Source of the DNA: Clostridiaceae bacterium
GTDB taxonomy: Bacteria > Bacillota > Clostridia > Oscillospirales > Acutalibacteraceae
Direction: 5' to 3'
Length of the DNA stretch: 64,000 nucleotides
Assembly: GCA_030530095.1 (NCBI GenBank)
Contig: JAUMVO010000003.1
Span: 1 to 64,000, forward strand
Shown here: positions 15,627 to 27,511 of the stretch, in pieces
Layout of the letters: each line of letters starts with the position of its first letter
How positions within the stretch are numbered: position 1 is the first letter of the stretch
Translations under genes and position numbers: made by a program
The notes under the pieces: model-generated
What the model saw: only the letters and a program-made list of their open reading frames with translations
Database searches by the model: none
Told to the model about the DNA's origin: nothing

Positions 15627-16946
15627 ATGGAATCCTTACAGGATATGTGGCAGGCTGTCTGCGATTATTCGGTTAAGTATCTGGGCGTCAATGACGGCGC
15701 GCTGAAGCTCTGGTTCGAACCGATTTCAATCAAATCCTTTGACGGGCAGAACGTCGTGCTGAGTGTAAACAATAATTTTTTATATGAATATATAGTCAAG
15801 CTCTATAAAGACCTCATTAATAAAGCATTCAATAATGTAATCGGTTTTGACGTAAACGTTGAAATTATACTTGAAGAAAATGAGGATAAGGAATTCAAAG
15901 AGGTCAACGGAGATAACGGACCGTCGGAAAGAGTGATGGGCGACAGCTTTGAAAATTTCGTAGTCGGTAAATCAAACAACTACGCTTATGCTGCTGCCAA
16001 GAGCGTTGCGGAAAATCCCGGCAAGTCTTATAACCCGCTGTTTATCTACGGTAAATCCGGACTCGGAAAAACGCATCTTCTCAAAGCCATTGAAAATGAA
16101 ATGAGAAGAAGAAACCCGCAGGCAAACATTATTTATACTACCTGCGAGAATTTTACAAACGACCTGGTTTATCATATAAGAACAAAGAATACCTATGAAT
16201 TTCATAACAAATACAGAAATGCGGACGCATTGATGGTTGACGATATTCAGTTTATTGCAGGTAAGGAATCGTTTGAGGAGGAATTCTTCCACACTTTCAA
16301 CGCAATCCACGAATACGGAAAACAGATTGTTCTTACCTCGGACAGACCGCCGAATGAGCTTCAAATTTTCCAGGAAAGACTCAAACAGCGTTTTGAATGG
16401 GGACTTATGGCTGATATTCAGCCACCGGACTTTGAAACGAGAGTAGTTATTCTGATGAATAAGGCCGATCAGTACGAAATCAAGATTTCAAATGAAGTCG
16501 TTGAATTTCTGGCAAGCGAGCTTAAGAATAATGTCCGTCAGCTTGAAAGTGCTGTTAAAAAAATCAAGGCTATCTGCTCGCTGACAAACAGCGAACCTAC
16601 TCTTGACGTTGCAAAGGAAGCTATCAAGGAGCTTACAAATTACAGTCAGCCCATAGCGGTTATCAATTCAAAGATAATTGACAACGTCAGCAACACCTTC
16701 GGTATTTCAGCCGATAACATTATGTCCGACAAACGCGATAAGCAAATTAAGGATGCGCGTCAGACAGCTATGTATATTATGAGAGAAATTACCGGCGTTA
16801 CGCTTGAAGAGATAGGTACATACTTCGGCGGTAAAACACATTCTACAGTAAAGCATTCAATTACAAACGTTGCTTCAAGAATGGAAAATGACCTGCCTTA
16901 TAAAAAGCTTATTGAAGACATAATTAAAAATGTACAGGACTTCTAA
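15627..16946 (+). CDS. dnaA: Chromosomal replication initiator DnaA
   Basis: AAA+ initiator with all four domains: domain I (about 1-85), a short linker, the ATPase with Walker A GKSGLGKTHLL, Walker B ALMVDDIQFIAG and sensor regions, and a C-terminal DNA-binding domain. The minor-groove Arg is present in KDARQTAMYI, but the base-reading motif is GGKTHSTVKHS instead of the near-universal GGRDHTTV, so the position of E. coli D433 is Thr. GGGAGAAGAGG precedes the ATG. 439 aa, normal length. Confidence 0.96.
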   Translation: MESLQDMWQAVCDYSVKYLGVNDGALKLWFEPISIKSFDGQNVVLSVNNNFLYEYIVKLYKDLINKAFNNVIGFDVNVEIILEENEDKEFKEVNGDNGPSERVMGDSFENFVVGKSNNYAYAAAKSVAENPGKSYNPLFIYGKSGLGKTHLLKAIENEMRRRNPQANIIYTTCENFTNDLVYHIRTKNTYEFHNKYRNADALMVDDIQFIAGKESFEEEFFHTFNAIHEYGKQIVLTSDRPPNELQIFQERLKQRFEWGLMADIQPPDFETRVVILMNKADQYEIKISNEVVEFLASELKNNVRQLESAVKKIKAICSLTNSEPTLDVAKEAIKELTNYSQPIAVINSKIIDNVSNTFGISADNIMSDKRDKQIKDARQTAMYIMREITGVTLEEIGTYFGGKTHSTVKHSITNVASRMENDLPYKKLIEDIIKNVQDF

Positions 16947-17172
16947 AGTTTTGAACAATTTTTAGTTTTGAACGCACAAGTTTTTAGCAGTTAAGAAGTG
17001 TCTTAAAAATGCTGTCGAAAACACAAAAAGTTTCGAAAAATAATCAACGTATGATTTTTTTGAATTTTTGCTGTAAATAAAGGCTTTTCAGGCTTTTCGA
17101 CATTTAGACGGCACACTACTAATACTACTAATTTATTTATTATTTATTTTTGTTTTACGAAAGGAAATTATT
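16947..17172. other. dnaA-dnaN intergenic region with DnaA-trio-like unwinding element
   Basis: CTACTAATACTACTA (17116-17130) is a run of CTA-type triplets like the DnaA-trio of Bacillus, followed by an AT-only stretch (17131-17150). Just upstream, GGCTTTTC is repeated 9 bases apart (17082, 17091); the second continues as TTTTCGACA (17094-17102), and the reverse complement TGTCGAAAA occurs at 17013-17021. The order of box, short GC-rich spacer, trio and AT-rich tract is that of a basal unwinding system. Confidence 0.6.
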
Positions 17173-18270
17173 ATGAAATTTGTATGCGACACTCAGAAGT
17201 TCTCTGAAATCTGTTCAAATGTTCAAAGATCGGTTTCAAGTAAATCGACCATACCTGCTATTGAAGGTATTCTTATAACTACGGCTGATAATTCCGTTAC
17301 GGTAACCGGTTACGATCTTGAAGTCGGTGTAATTACTTCAACCGAAGCCAAGGTTGAGGAGCAGGGAAGCATTATTCTCAACGCCAAGCTTCTCTGTGAT
17401 ATTCTGAGAAAGATTGAATCGGACACGGTAAGAATTGAAGCTGACGAGAGAATGACCGTTAAAATTAAAGGCGGCGAAGCTAATTTCTCGCTTATCGGTA
17501 TCAGCTCGCAGGAATATCCCGAGCTTCCGAGCGTTAATTCAAGCTTTCCTATCGTTGTCAAGGGTGACATTCTTAAGGATATGATAAGAAAGACCGTTTT
17601 TGCGGCAGCCGAGAACGACACTAAAATTGTTCATACCGGTGTTCGTTTTGAAATCAGCAATAATCTTTTAAGACTTGTAGCGGTTGACGGTTTCAGACTT
17701 GCCATCAGAAACGAGCCTATCGACTATATCGGTGAAGAACAGATATTTGTTGTACCGAAGAAGGCTCTTAATGAAATTATGAAGCTTGTTACAGAAGATG
17801 AGCCTGTTTCACTGAATATCGGCAAGAGACACATAGTATTTGAAATTAATAATTATGTTATTGTTTCAAGACTTCTTGAAGGCGAATTTTTGAATTATAA
17901 GTCGGCTATTGCAATCAGTGATACAACTCAGGTTTACGTTAATACCAGAATGCTTGTAAACGGAATTGAGAGAGCATCAATTTTCATTACAGAAAGAGCA
18001 AAGAGTCCGATTAAGTGCTCGCTTGGCGACAATCTTATCAAGATTTCCGCAACAACGGCGCTCGGTGCTGCCGACGACAGAGTTCCCGCAAAGATTACGG
18101 GTAATATGCTCGAAATCGGTTTCAATAATAAATTCTTAACCGACGCGCTGAGAGTCTGCGATACGGACGAAGTGCTTATCAGACTTGCAAGTCCCGTCCT
18201 TCCGATTGTTATTCAGCCGGTTGAGGGCGACAGCTTCTTATTCCTGATTCTTCCCGTAAAACTGAAATGA
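17173..18270 (+). CDS. dnaN: DNA polymerase III sliding clamp (beta subunit)
   Basis: Ring-shaped processivity factor with three repeated clamp domains across 365 residues. Typical stretches are the N-terminal MKFVCDTQKFSEICSNVQRSVSSKSTIPAIEGI, VDGFRLAIR in the middle domain and the C-terminal LPVKLK tail, which corresponds to the conserved LPMRL end. An AAAGGA site precedes the ATG. Its stop overlaps the next start by 4 bases (ATGA). Confidence 0.96.
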   Translation: MKFVCDTQKFSEICSNVQRSVSSKSTIPAIEGILITTADNSVTVTGYDLEVGVITSTEAKVEEQGSIILNAKLLCDILRKIESDTVRIEADERMTVKIKGGEANFSLIGISSQEYPELPSVNSSFPIVVKGDILKDMIRKTVFAAAENDTKIVHTGVRFEISNNLLRLVAVDGFRLAIRNEPIDYIGEEQIFVVPKKALNEIMKLVTEDEPVSLNIGKRHIVFEINNYVIVSRLLEGEFLNYKSAIAISDTTQVYVNTRMLVNGIERASIFITERAKSPIKCSLGDNLIKISATTALGAADDRVPAKITGNMLEIGFNNKFLTDALRVCDTDEVLIRLASPVLPIVIQPVEGDSFLFLILPVKLK

Positions 18271-18515
18271 TTAAAAATATAAAGGTAAAAATAGCGCAAA
18301 AGGAAAAAAGACAGTTAAAAATCACAACCGATTTCATACGTCTTGATTCAGCGCTCAAACTTGCGGATATCGCCGGAACGGGCGGTATTTCAAAGATGAT
18401 AATTCAGGACGGCGCCGTTAAAGTTAACAGTGAAGTCTGCCTGCAGAGAGGAAAAAAGCTCAGGGCAGGGGACAGTTTTGAATTTGAAAATAAGATTTTT
18501 GAAATTACGGATTAA
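18267..18515 (+). CDS. yaaA: S4-domain RNA-binding protein YaaA
   Basis: Small S4-like RNA-binding protein found between dnaN and recF in Firmicutes. It has 82 residues with FIRLDSALKLADIAGTGGISKMIIQDGAVKVNSEVCLQRGKKLRAGD, the S4 core. The N-terminal 25 residues are basic. ATGA overlap with dnaN implies coupled translation. Its role is not firmly known; it is suspected to act in ribosome biogenesis. Confidence 0.92.
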   Translation: MIKNIKVKIAQKEKRQLKITTDFIRLDSALKLADIAGTGGISKMIIQDGAVKVNSEVCLQRGKKLRAGDSFEFENKIFEITD

Positions 18516-18524
18516 GGTATTACC

Positions 18525-19616
18525 ATGATTATTAACTCACTGACGGTGACTGATTACAGAAATATAGATTATATAAAGATTAATCCGTCCGACGGAGTTA
18601 ATATAATTTTCGGTGAAAATGCTCAGGGAAAAACCAATCTGCTTGAAAGTATCTGGATGTTCACGGGCTGCAAGAGTTTCCGTACAAAGAAGGACAGCGA
18701 GCTTCTCGGCTTTGAAAAGGAATATGCAAAAAATGAAATTGAATTTTTTGCACACGGCCGTCAGCAGACGGCGCAGCTTGTAATTGATAAGAAGCGCACC
18801 GCCTTCAAAAACGGGATTGAACTCAAAAGTCCGGCTGAACTGATAGGCGAGTTTTACGCGGTTATATTTTCGCCGTCGCATCTTTCGCTTATTCAGGACG
18901 GTCCCGTTTTCAGACGCGGTTTTCTTGACACGGCGCTGTGTCAGCTTAAGCCGAATTATGCAAAAGGACTTGCGAGATATAAGCATACCTTAGAACAGAG
19001 AAATGCTCTGCTTAAGGACATCCAGTATCATTCCGAGCTTTACGATACACTTGACGTGTGGGATGAAAAGCTGTCGAGCTACGGCGCCGCTGTGGTTTAT
19101 GAACGGATTTTATATTCAAAACAGCTTTCGGAGCACGCGAATACGATATACTCGGGTATTTCCGACGGTAAAGAAGAGCTGACGGTTGATTACGTTAACA
19201 ACACAGGTCTCTATATTGAAGATCCGTATGAAATAAAGAATTTCTTAAAGGAAAAGCTCAGACAGAACAGACGCGAGGATATTTTTAATAAGATTACGGG
19301 TATCGGTCCGCAGAGAGACGACCTTGATATTAAAATCAACGGTTTGTCCGCGCGTAAATTCGGCTCTCAGGGACAAATGCGTTCCTGCGCGCTGGCTCTT
19401 AAGCTCAGCGAGGCGAATATTATAAAGGAAATGACCGACGAGGAACCCGTTATTCTGCTCGACGACGTTATGAGCGAGCTTGATATAAAACGTCAGGATT
19501 ATATTCTCAATCACATCAGCGGCAGGCAGGTATTTATAACCTGCTGTGATCCTGCTACTGTGCTGAGAATGTGCGAGGGAAAGACCTTCCATATCGAAAA
19601 AGGGTGTCTTGTGTAA
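18525..19616 (+). CDS. recF: DNA replication and repair protein RecF
   Basis: SMC-like ATPase that helps load RecA at gaps. Walker A is GENAQGKTNLLES near residue 35, the signature region is RKFGSQGQMRSCALALKLSEA, and the Walker B/D-loop is PVILLDDVMSELD. 363 aa, standard length. It follows yaaA by 9 bases and its TAA overlaps the remB start by one base. Confidence 0.95.
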   Translation: MIINSLTVTDYRNIDYIKINPSDGVNIIFGENAQGKTNLLESIWMFTGCKSFRTKKDSELLGFEKEYAKNEIEFFAHGRQQTAQLVIDKKRTAFKNGIELKSPAELIGEFYAVIFSPSHLSLIQDGPVFRRGFLDTALCQLKPNYAKGLARYKHTLEQRNALLKDIQYHSELYDTLDVWDEKLSSYGAAVVYERILYSKQLSEHANTIYSGISDGKEELTVDYVNNTGLYIEDPYEIKNFLKEKLRQNRREDIFNKITGIGPQRDDLDIKINGLSARKFGSQGQMRSCALALKLSEANIIKEMTDEEPVILLDDVMSELDIKRQDYILNHISGRQVFITCCDPATVLRMCEGKTFHIEKGCLV

Positions 19617-19867
19617 TGTATTTACAGATAGGTACAGAGGATTTTATAAAAACCGAAGATATAATCGGTGTATTCGACCTCGACAACACTACGGTTAACA
19701 AGGCAACGAGGGACTATCTAAACGAAGCTCAGAAGGCAGACGTTGTTAAAACCGTTACCTTTGATTTGCCGAAGTCATTTATTGTGACCGAGGAAAACGG
19801 TCAGAGAAAGGTTTATATCTCCGCACTGAACACGGCGACAATCTATAAACGTATTTCGGAAAGAATA

Positions 19868-19870
<3 letters not shown>
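19616..19870 (+). CDS. remB: Extracellular matrix regulator RemB (DUF370, YaaB)
   Basis: Short protein (84 aa) of the DUF370 family, encoded between recF and gyrB in Bacillus, where RemB influences biofilm matrix genes. It begins MYLQIGTEDFIKTEDIIGVFDLDNTTVNKATRDYL and ends with ISALNTATIYKRI, both typical. The ATG overlaps the recF stop (TAATG). Its own stop codon coincides with the first bases of the third DUF559 element. Confidence 0.9.
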
Positions 19871-22364
<2,494 letters not shown>

Positions 22365-22379
22365 CAGAGAGGTAAAACG

Positions 22380-24938
22380 ATGGCAGAAAAGAATAATCAC
22401 AATCACAATTTAGGAAACTACGTGCCGCTTGAACAGCAGCACATAGTCAACGTTGAAATCAACAAGGAAATGAGAGGCTCATTCCTTGACTATTCGATGT
22501 CCGTTATAACCTCACGTGCGCTTCCCGACGTAAGGGACGGACTCAAACCCGTTCACAGAAGAATACTCTATACAATGTATGAGAAGGGCCTTTATCCCGA
22601 CAAGCCGTACCGTAAGTGCGCCGATACCGTCGGTGCCGTACTCGGCAGTTATCACCCTCACGGTGACGCTTCCGTTTATGACGCTATGGTCAGACTCGCG
22701 CAGACCTTCTCGATGAGATACGTGCTTGTCGACGGTCACGGAAACTTCGGTTCCATAGACGGCGACCCGCCTGCGGCTTACCGATACACAGAGTCAAGAA
22801 TGTCGAAGATTGCCCTTGAAATGCTCACAAACATTGACAAGGACACGGTTGACTTCATGACCAACTACGACGACCGTCTCAAGGAGCCGACCGTACTTCC
22901 GTCAAGATATCCGAACCTGCTTGTAAACGGCTCGACGGGTATCGCAGTCGGTATGGCGACGAATATTCCGCCTCACAATATGGGCGAGGTAATTGACGGC
23001 ATCTGCACGCTTATCGACAATCCCGATGCTGAGCTCGAAGAAATTATGGAGCACATCAAGGGCCCTGATTTCCCGACTCAGGGAATTATAATGGGACGTG
23101 CGGGAATCCGCGCCGCTTATGCGACTGGCAGGGGAAAGATTACCCTTCGAGGCAGAGCGGAAATCATTGAAAACGAGAAAACGGGCAGATTCCAGATAGT
23201 TATCACCGAGCTTCCCTATCAGGTCAACAAGGCAAGACTTATTGAGTCAATCGCCGACCTGCACAAGGATAAAAAGATTGAGGGAATGTCGGATATCAAC
23301 GACTACTCCTCACAGCGCGGCGGCGGTATCAGAATTGTTATCGACCTCAAGCGTGACGCCAACCCGCAGGTTATACTCAATCAGCTTTATCAGATGACTC
23401 AGCTGCAGATTTCCTACGGTATAATTCAGCTTGCCCTTGTCAACGGCGAGCCGAAAATCCTTACGCTCAAGGAAATACTCGAACAGTACATTTCATTCCA
23501 GTGCGAGGTTATCAGAAGGCGCACACAGTTTGATCTCAATAAGGCTCAAGCGAGAGAGCATATACTCGAAGGTCTCGCAAGAGCCATTGATATAGTTGAC
23601 GATATCATCGCCACAATCCGCGCCTGCAAGGGCGGCAAGCCCGAAGCCAAGCAGGCAATTATGGACAAGTTTGACTTCGATGACCCGCAGGCAACGGCTA
23701 TCGTTAACTTCCAGTTGGGTCAGTTGGCAGGTCTTGAAATCAACAAGATTATTTCCGAGCGCGACGAGTTGATGAAGAAAATCGAGGAATACCTTGAAAT
23801 TCTCGGCTCCGAGCAAAGAATCAAGGAAATCGTCAAGGAAGAGCTTACCGCTATCGGCGACAAGTATTCCGACGAGAGACGCACCGAAATCGTCAACGTC
23901 AGCGGCGAGGTTGACATTGAGGACCTCATTCCCGAGGAGGACTGCGTATATACCCTTACAAATATGGGTTATATCAAGCGCCAGCCCGTTGCGACCTATC
24001 AGAGTCAGCACAGAGGCGGCAAGGGCGTCAAGGGTATGACAAGGCGTGAGGAGGATTATGCACAGACCATGTTCACCTGCTCGTCTCACGATTACATTAT
24101 GTTCTTTACCTCAATGGGCAAGGTTTACAGACTCAAGGGCTACGAAATTCCCGAGGGCAGCCGTAACTCAAAGGGTATGAACATAGTTAACATTCTTCCC
24201 GTAACAAGCGAGGAGAAGGTTACCGCGATGATAAGAGTTCCCGACTTCAATGAGGAGGAGAACTTCTATCTCTGCATGCTCACAAGACGCGGCGTTATCA
24301 AGAGAACTCCGCTCAACGCCTATAAGAACATACGTAAGAACGGCATACTCGCCATCAATCTTGACGAGGGCGACGAGCTTAAATGGGTAGCTCTCACCGA
24401 CGGTACGAAGAAGGTTATGGTCGCAACCAAGAAGGGCTTCGCGATTACCTTCAACGAGTCGGATGCGAGAGTAATAGGCAGAACCGCAAGAGGCGTCAAG
24501 GCCATCTCGCTTCGTCCCGAGGACGAGGTAACGGGTATGTGCATACTCGAGGAGGGCAAGAAGGTTCTTACGATTTCCGAAACCGGCTACGGCAGAAGAA
24601 GTGAAATCTCACAATACCGTATTCAGAACAGGGGCGGTAAGGGTATCACGAACTATAAGACCGCGCTCTACGGCGACGTTGCCGAGGTTTCGATGATTGA
24701 CGACAATCAGGACATCATCATTATCGCTTCCGACGGAATTATTATAAGAATAAGAGCAACCGACATTTCGACCTTCTCGAGAACTTCAAAGGGCGTCCGT
24801 GTAATGAGAGTTTCCGAGGGTGAAAAGGTAGTTGCGTTCTCGCTTGCCGAACACGACGAGGAAGAGGAACTCGCTACCGTTGAGGCTCCCGATGCCGAGG
24901 GAAATTCAAACGAGGCTGAGCCGTCGGCTGACGAATAA
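22380..24938 (+). CDS. gyrA: DNA gyrase subunit A
   Basis: DNA cleavage/rejoining subunit. The catalytic Tyr is in [10 protein letters not shown]; the quinolone-resistance region reads [21 protein letters not shown]. The C-terminal beta-pinwheel contains the GyrA box QHRGGKG and a second QNRGGKG repeat. At the position of E. coli Ser83 this protein has Ala (DASVY in place of DSAVY or DSSVY). The last 30 residues are acidic. 852 aa; AGAGAGGT precedes the ATG 16 bases after gyrB. Confidence 0.96.
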   Translation: MAEKNNHNHNLGNYVPLEQQHIVNVEINKEMRGSFLDYSMSVITSRALPDVRDGLKPVHRRILYTMYEKGLYPDKPYRKCADTVGAVLGSYHPHGDASVYDAMVRLAQTFSMRYVLVDGHGNFGSIDGDPPAAYRYTESRMSKIALEMLTNIDKDTVDFMTNYDDRLKEPTVLPSRYPNLLVNGSTGIAVGMATNIPPHNMGEVIDGICTLIDNPDAELEEIMEHIKGPDFPTQGIIMGRAGIRAAYATGRGKITLRGRAEIIENEKTGRFQIVITELPYQVNKARLIESIADLHKDKKIEGMSDINDYSSQRGGGIRIVIDLKRDANPQVILNQLYQMTQLQISYGIIQLALVNGEPKILTLKEILEQYISFQCEVIRRRTQFDLNKAQAREHILEGLARAIDIVDDIIATIRACKGGKPEAKQAIMDKFDFDDPQATAIVNFQLGQLAGLEINKIISERDELMKKIEEYLEILGSEQRIKEIVKEELTAIGDKYSDERRTEIVNVSGEVDIEDLIPEEDCVYTLTNMGYIKRQPVATYQSQHRGGKGVKGMTRREEDYAQTMFTCSSHDYIMFFTSMGKVYRLKGYEIPEGSRNSKGMNIVNILPVTSEEKVTAMIRVPDFNEEENFYLCMLTRRGVIKRTPLNAYKNIRKNGILAINLDEGDELKWVALTDGTKKVMVATKKGFAITFNESDARVIGRTARGVKAISLRPEDEVTGMCILEEGKKVLTISETGYGRRSEISQYRIQNRGGKGITNYKTALYGDVAEVSMIDDNQDIIIIASDGIIIRIRATDISTFSRTSKGVRVMRVSEGEKVVAFSLAEHDEEEELATVEAPDAEGNSNEAEPSADE

Positions 24939-25022
24939 TTCTTGAAAAATTACAGTTTTCTTAACAGTTTATTAATCTGTTGGCACTATTCTTTAGAAAA
25001 ACCCCGAAAAAAGGATTGAATT

Positions 25023-26087
25023 ATGCAATACCAATATCAGAACCCCCAACAGTATAATCAGAATCAGTACCCGCAGGGCGGTTGGCAGCAGCCGCCCTAC
25101 GGATATTATGCTCCCGACCCGCGTTTCGAAGAAATCAGGAGGGAAAGAAAAAGAATTTCCCTGATTTCCGGTCTCTGCGCGGCGGCGATACTCGCGTTTC
25201 TCGGTCTGAGCTTATTATTAAGCGGAATATTGAAGGTATCTTTACCGAGTTTTGAGCAGTTGATACTTAACGATTCGTTATTCAACGAGGCGTTGAATAT
25301 GGTTTCCTCGGCGGTACTGATTTTCGTGCCGTTTCTGATTGCGTATCTTATACTCAGAAAGAAGAATTCGGCAGGGGAGCTTATACTCGGAACACCTTAC
25401 GATAAAAAGAACTTTTGGCTGCTTATTCCGATTGCGATTATGGTTTGTATTGCAGGAAGCATAGCAACAAGCTATTTTTCCGAGTTCTTTTTATGGCTGT
25501 TCGGCGTTGAGTTCGAAATGCCCGAAGACGTTTCCGATTACGGCAGCGTCAGCGGTGTGCTCATTTCACTGCTGTCAACTGCTGTCATACCCGCATTTGT
25601 CGAGGAATTTGCAATAAGAGGCGTGGTTATGCAGTCTCTTCGCCGTTACGGCGACTGGTTTGCGATAATTATGTCTTCACTTGTGTTTGCGCTTATGCAC
25701 GGCAATATGATTCAGATTCCCTTTGCGTTTATTGCGGGTATCGGCATAGGCTATGCGGTAATCAAAACCGGAACAATGTGGACGGGAATAATTATCCACT
25801 TTATCAATAACTCTGTTGCCGTTTTCAGCATGGTTGCCTATAACGGTCTGTCGGAGACCGGTTTTTCCGTGTTCACCGGCATACTTTACGCGGTTGTATT
25901 TTTAATCGGCACAGTCTGCCTTATCGCGTTTTCAAAGCGAAATCCCCGTATGCTTGAACTTTCAAAGGGCGAGTGCAGATGCCTTACGACGGGCAACAAG
26001 ACCTCGCGCTTTATCATAAATCCGGTAATGATAGTTGCGATTATCATTCTCTGCATCGAAACATCGATGTTTATCAGCAAGAGTTAA
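25023..26087 (+). CDS. CPBP-family intramembrane metalloprotease
   Basis: Polytopic membrane protein with a Tyr/Gln/Pro-rich cytoplasmic N-terminus (about 1-35) followed by 7-8 hydrophobic segments. The CPBP (Abi/Rce1) glutamic-protease motifs are all present: E194, E195 and R199 in EEFAIR, H226 in FALMHGN, and H259/N263 in IIHFINN. Family members process peptides or CAAX-like substrates or protect bacteriocin producers; the substrate here is unknown. AAGGA precedes the ATG. 354 aa. Confidence 0.88.
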   Translation: MQYQYQNPQQYNQNQYPQGGWQQPPYGYYAPDPRFEEIRRERKRISLISGLCAAAILAFLGLSLLLSGILKVSLPSFEQLILNDSLFNEALNMVSSAVLIFVPFLIAYLILRKKNSAGELILGTPYDKKNFWLLIPIAIMVCIAGSIATSYFSEFFLWLFGVEFEMPEDVSDYGSVSGVLISLLSTAVIPAFVEEFAIRGVVMQSLRRYGDWFAIIMSSLVFALMHGNMIQIPFAFIAGIGIGYAVIKTGTMWTGIIIHFINNSVAVFSMVAYNGLSETGFSVFTGILYAVVFLIGTVCLIAFSKRNPRMLELSKGECRCLTTGNKTSRFIINPVMIVAIIILCIETSMFISKS

Positions 26088-26089
26088 GT

Positions 26090-26542
26090 ATGAATAAAGA
26101 GGATTTTATGTGTCTTGCGCTTGAGCAGGCGAGACTGTCGTTTAATGAAGGCGAGGTCCCCGTCGGCGCGGTAGTTACGCGAAACGGCGAGGTCGTTTCC
26201 GTCGGGCGCAACCGACGCGAATACGGTAAAAATGCGCTTTATCACGCCGAAATCGAGGCCATTGACGAAGCGTGCAAAAAGCTCGGCGGCTGGCGGCTGT
26301 GGGAGTGCGAAATGTACGTTACTCTTGAGCCGTGTCCGATGTGCGCGGGCGCAATAGTCAATTCAAGAATCAGAAAAGTTTATTTCGGCGCAAGGGATGA
26401 CAAGAACGGCGCAGTTGTGTCCGTTATGCAGATGTTTGACTATCCGTTCACGCACAAGCCTGAATTTGAGGGCGGCGTGATGGAAAACGAATGCGCCGCA
26501 ATACTTTCGGAATTTTTCAAAAAATTGAGAGATAATAAATAA
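26090..26542 (+). CDS. tadA: tRNA adenosine(34) deaminase TadA
   Basis: Converts A34 to inosine in tRNA-Arg(ACG). Zinc-ligand and catalytic residues are H52 and E54 in YHAEIEAI, and C82 and C85 in EPCPMCAGAIV. The short ATG start (150 aa) lies 3 bases after the CPBP stop and gives the usual N-terminus MNKEDFMCLALEQARLSFNEGEVPVGAVV; a longer frame would overlap the protease gene. Confidence 0.95.
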   Translation: MNKEDFMCLALEQARLSFNEGEVPVGAVVTRNGEVVSVGRNRREYGKNALYHAEIEAIDEACKKLGGWRLWECEMYVTLEPCPMCAGAIVNSRIRKVYFGARDDKNGAVVSVMQMFDYPFTHKPEFEGGVMENECAAILSEFFKKLRDNK

Positions 26543-26557
26543 AAAGAGGAGTTTGTT

Positions 26558-27376
26558 ATGAGCGAAGGATGTACACACGATTGCTCGACCTGCTCGCAGA
26601 AATGCAGCGAGGAGAAAAAGGATCTGCGTTTGCCGCAGAACGAGTATTCAAATGTTAAAAAGGTTATCGGCGTTGTCAGCGGTAAGGGCGGCGTAGGAAA
26701 AAGCACCGTTACCTCAATGCTGGCGGTTGCCGCTCAGGTAAAGGGTTTTCAGGCGGCAGTGCTTGACGCCGACGTAACCGGCCCGTCAATCCCGAAGGCG
26801 TTCGGAATTCACGGCAGAGCAGAGGGTTCGGAGCAGGGACTTTTCCCGTCGGACACAAAGCTCGGCGTAAGAATTATGAGCGTTAATCTGCTGCTCGATC
26901 AAGAGGACGCACCCGTTGTCTGGAGAGGTCCCGTTATTTCGGGCGTTATCAATCAGTTCTGGCAGGAGGTTATGTGGGGCGACGTTGACTATATGTTCGT
27001 CGATATGCCTCCCGGTACGGGCGACGTTCCGCTGACGGTTTTCCAGGGACTTCCGCTTGACGGAATCATTATCGTCACCACACCGCAGGACCTCGTTACG
27101 CTCATAGTCAAAAAAGCCTATAATATGGCTAAGCTTATGAACATTCCCGTTCTCGGAATAGTTGAGAATATGAGCTATTTCGAGTGCCCCGACTGTCATA
27201 AGAAGCATGAAATTTTCGGCGAGAGCAAAATTGACGAGATTGCAAAGGAGCTTGAGGTTCCCGTACTCGCAAAGCTGCCCATCGATCCGAAGACCGCTTC
27301 GCTCGTCGATAAGGGCGCGGTTGAGCTTGCCGACACCAAAATATTTGAGGGCATTATCGACGCTCTCGAAAAATAG
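26558..27376 (+). CDS. mrp: Mrp/NBP35-type iron-sulfur cluster carrier ATPase
   Basis: P-loop ATPase of the ApbC/Mrp family that carries [4Fe-4S] clusters to apoproteins. An N-terminal cysteine cluster (C5, C9, C12, C16 in CTHDCSTCSQKC) precedes the deviant Walker A VVSGKGGVGKSTV; DMPPGTGDVPLTV and a C-terminal CPDC pair (ENMSYFECPDCHKKHEIFG) follow. The combination resembles the Nbp35-like subgroup common in anaerobes. 272 aa, followed by a strong terminator. Confidence 0.9.
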   Translation: MSEGCTHDCSTCSQKCSEEKKDLRLPQNEYSNVKKVIGVVSGKGGVGKSTVTSMLAVAAQVKGFQAAVLDADVTGPSIPKAFGIHGRAEGSEQGLFPSDTKLGVRIMSVNLLLDQEDAPVVWRGPVISGVINQFWQEVMWGDVDYMFVDMPPGTGDVPLTVFQGLPLDGIIIVTTPQDLVTLIVKKAYNMAKLMNIPVLGIVENMSYFECPDCHKKHEIFGESKIDEIAKELEVPVLAKLPIDPKTASLVDKGAVELADTKIFEGIIDALEK

Positions 27377-27386
27377 CAAAAACACT

Positions 27387-27415
27387 AAAAACACCTGTAT
27401 ATTTGCAGGTGTTTT
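27387..27415 (+). terminator. Terminator after the Mrp gene
   Basis: AAAACACCTG pairs with CAGGTGTTTT around an 8-base loop, followed by ATCTTTTTTAT. Confidence 0.88.
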
Positions 27416-27429
27416 ATCTTTTTTATCTA

Positions 27430-27459
27430 TTGAATTGATATACATATAAATGGTATAAT
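27430..27459 (+). promoter_or_regulatory. Promoter of the glyA operon
   Basis: TTGAAT (27430-27435), 18-base spacer, TATAAT (27454-27459), about 50 bases before the glyA start and just past the upstream terminator. Confidence 0.7.
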
Positions 27460-27511
27460 TTTAACTGTAAAAATATATAGATTTTTAACAATCGGATTGG
27501 AGAAAAAGCAG

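Noticed and set aside
25794..25802. TTATCCACT as a DnaA box
   Set aside because: One near match inside the CPBP coding sequence, 9 kb from the origin and alone; expected by chance.
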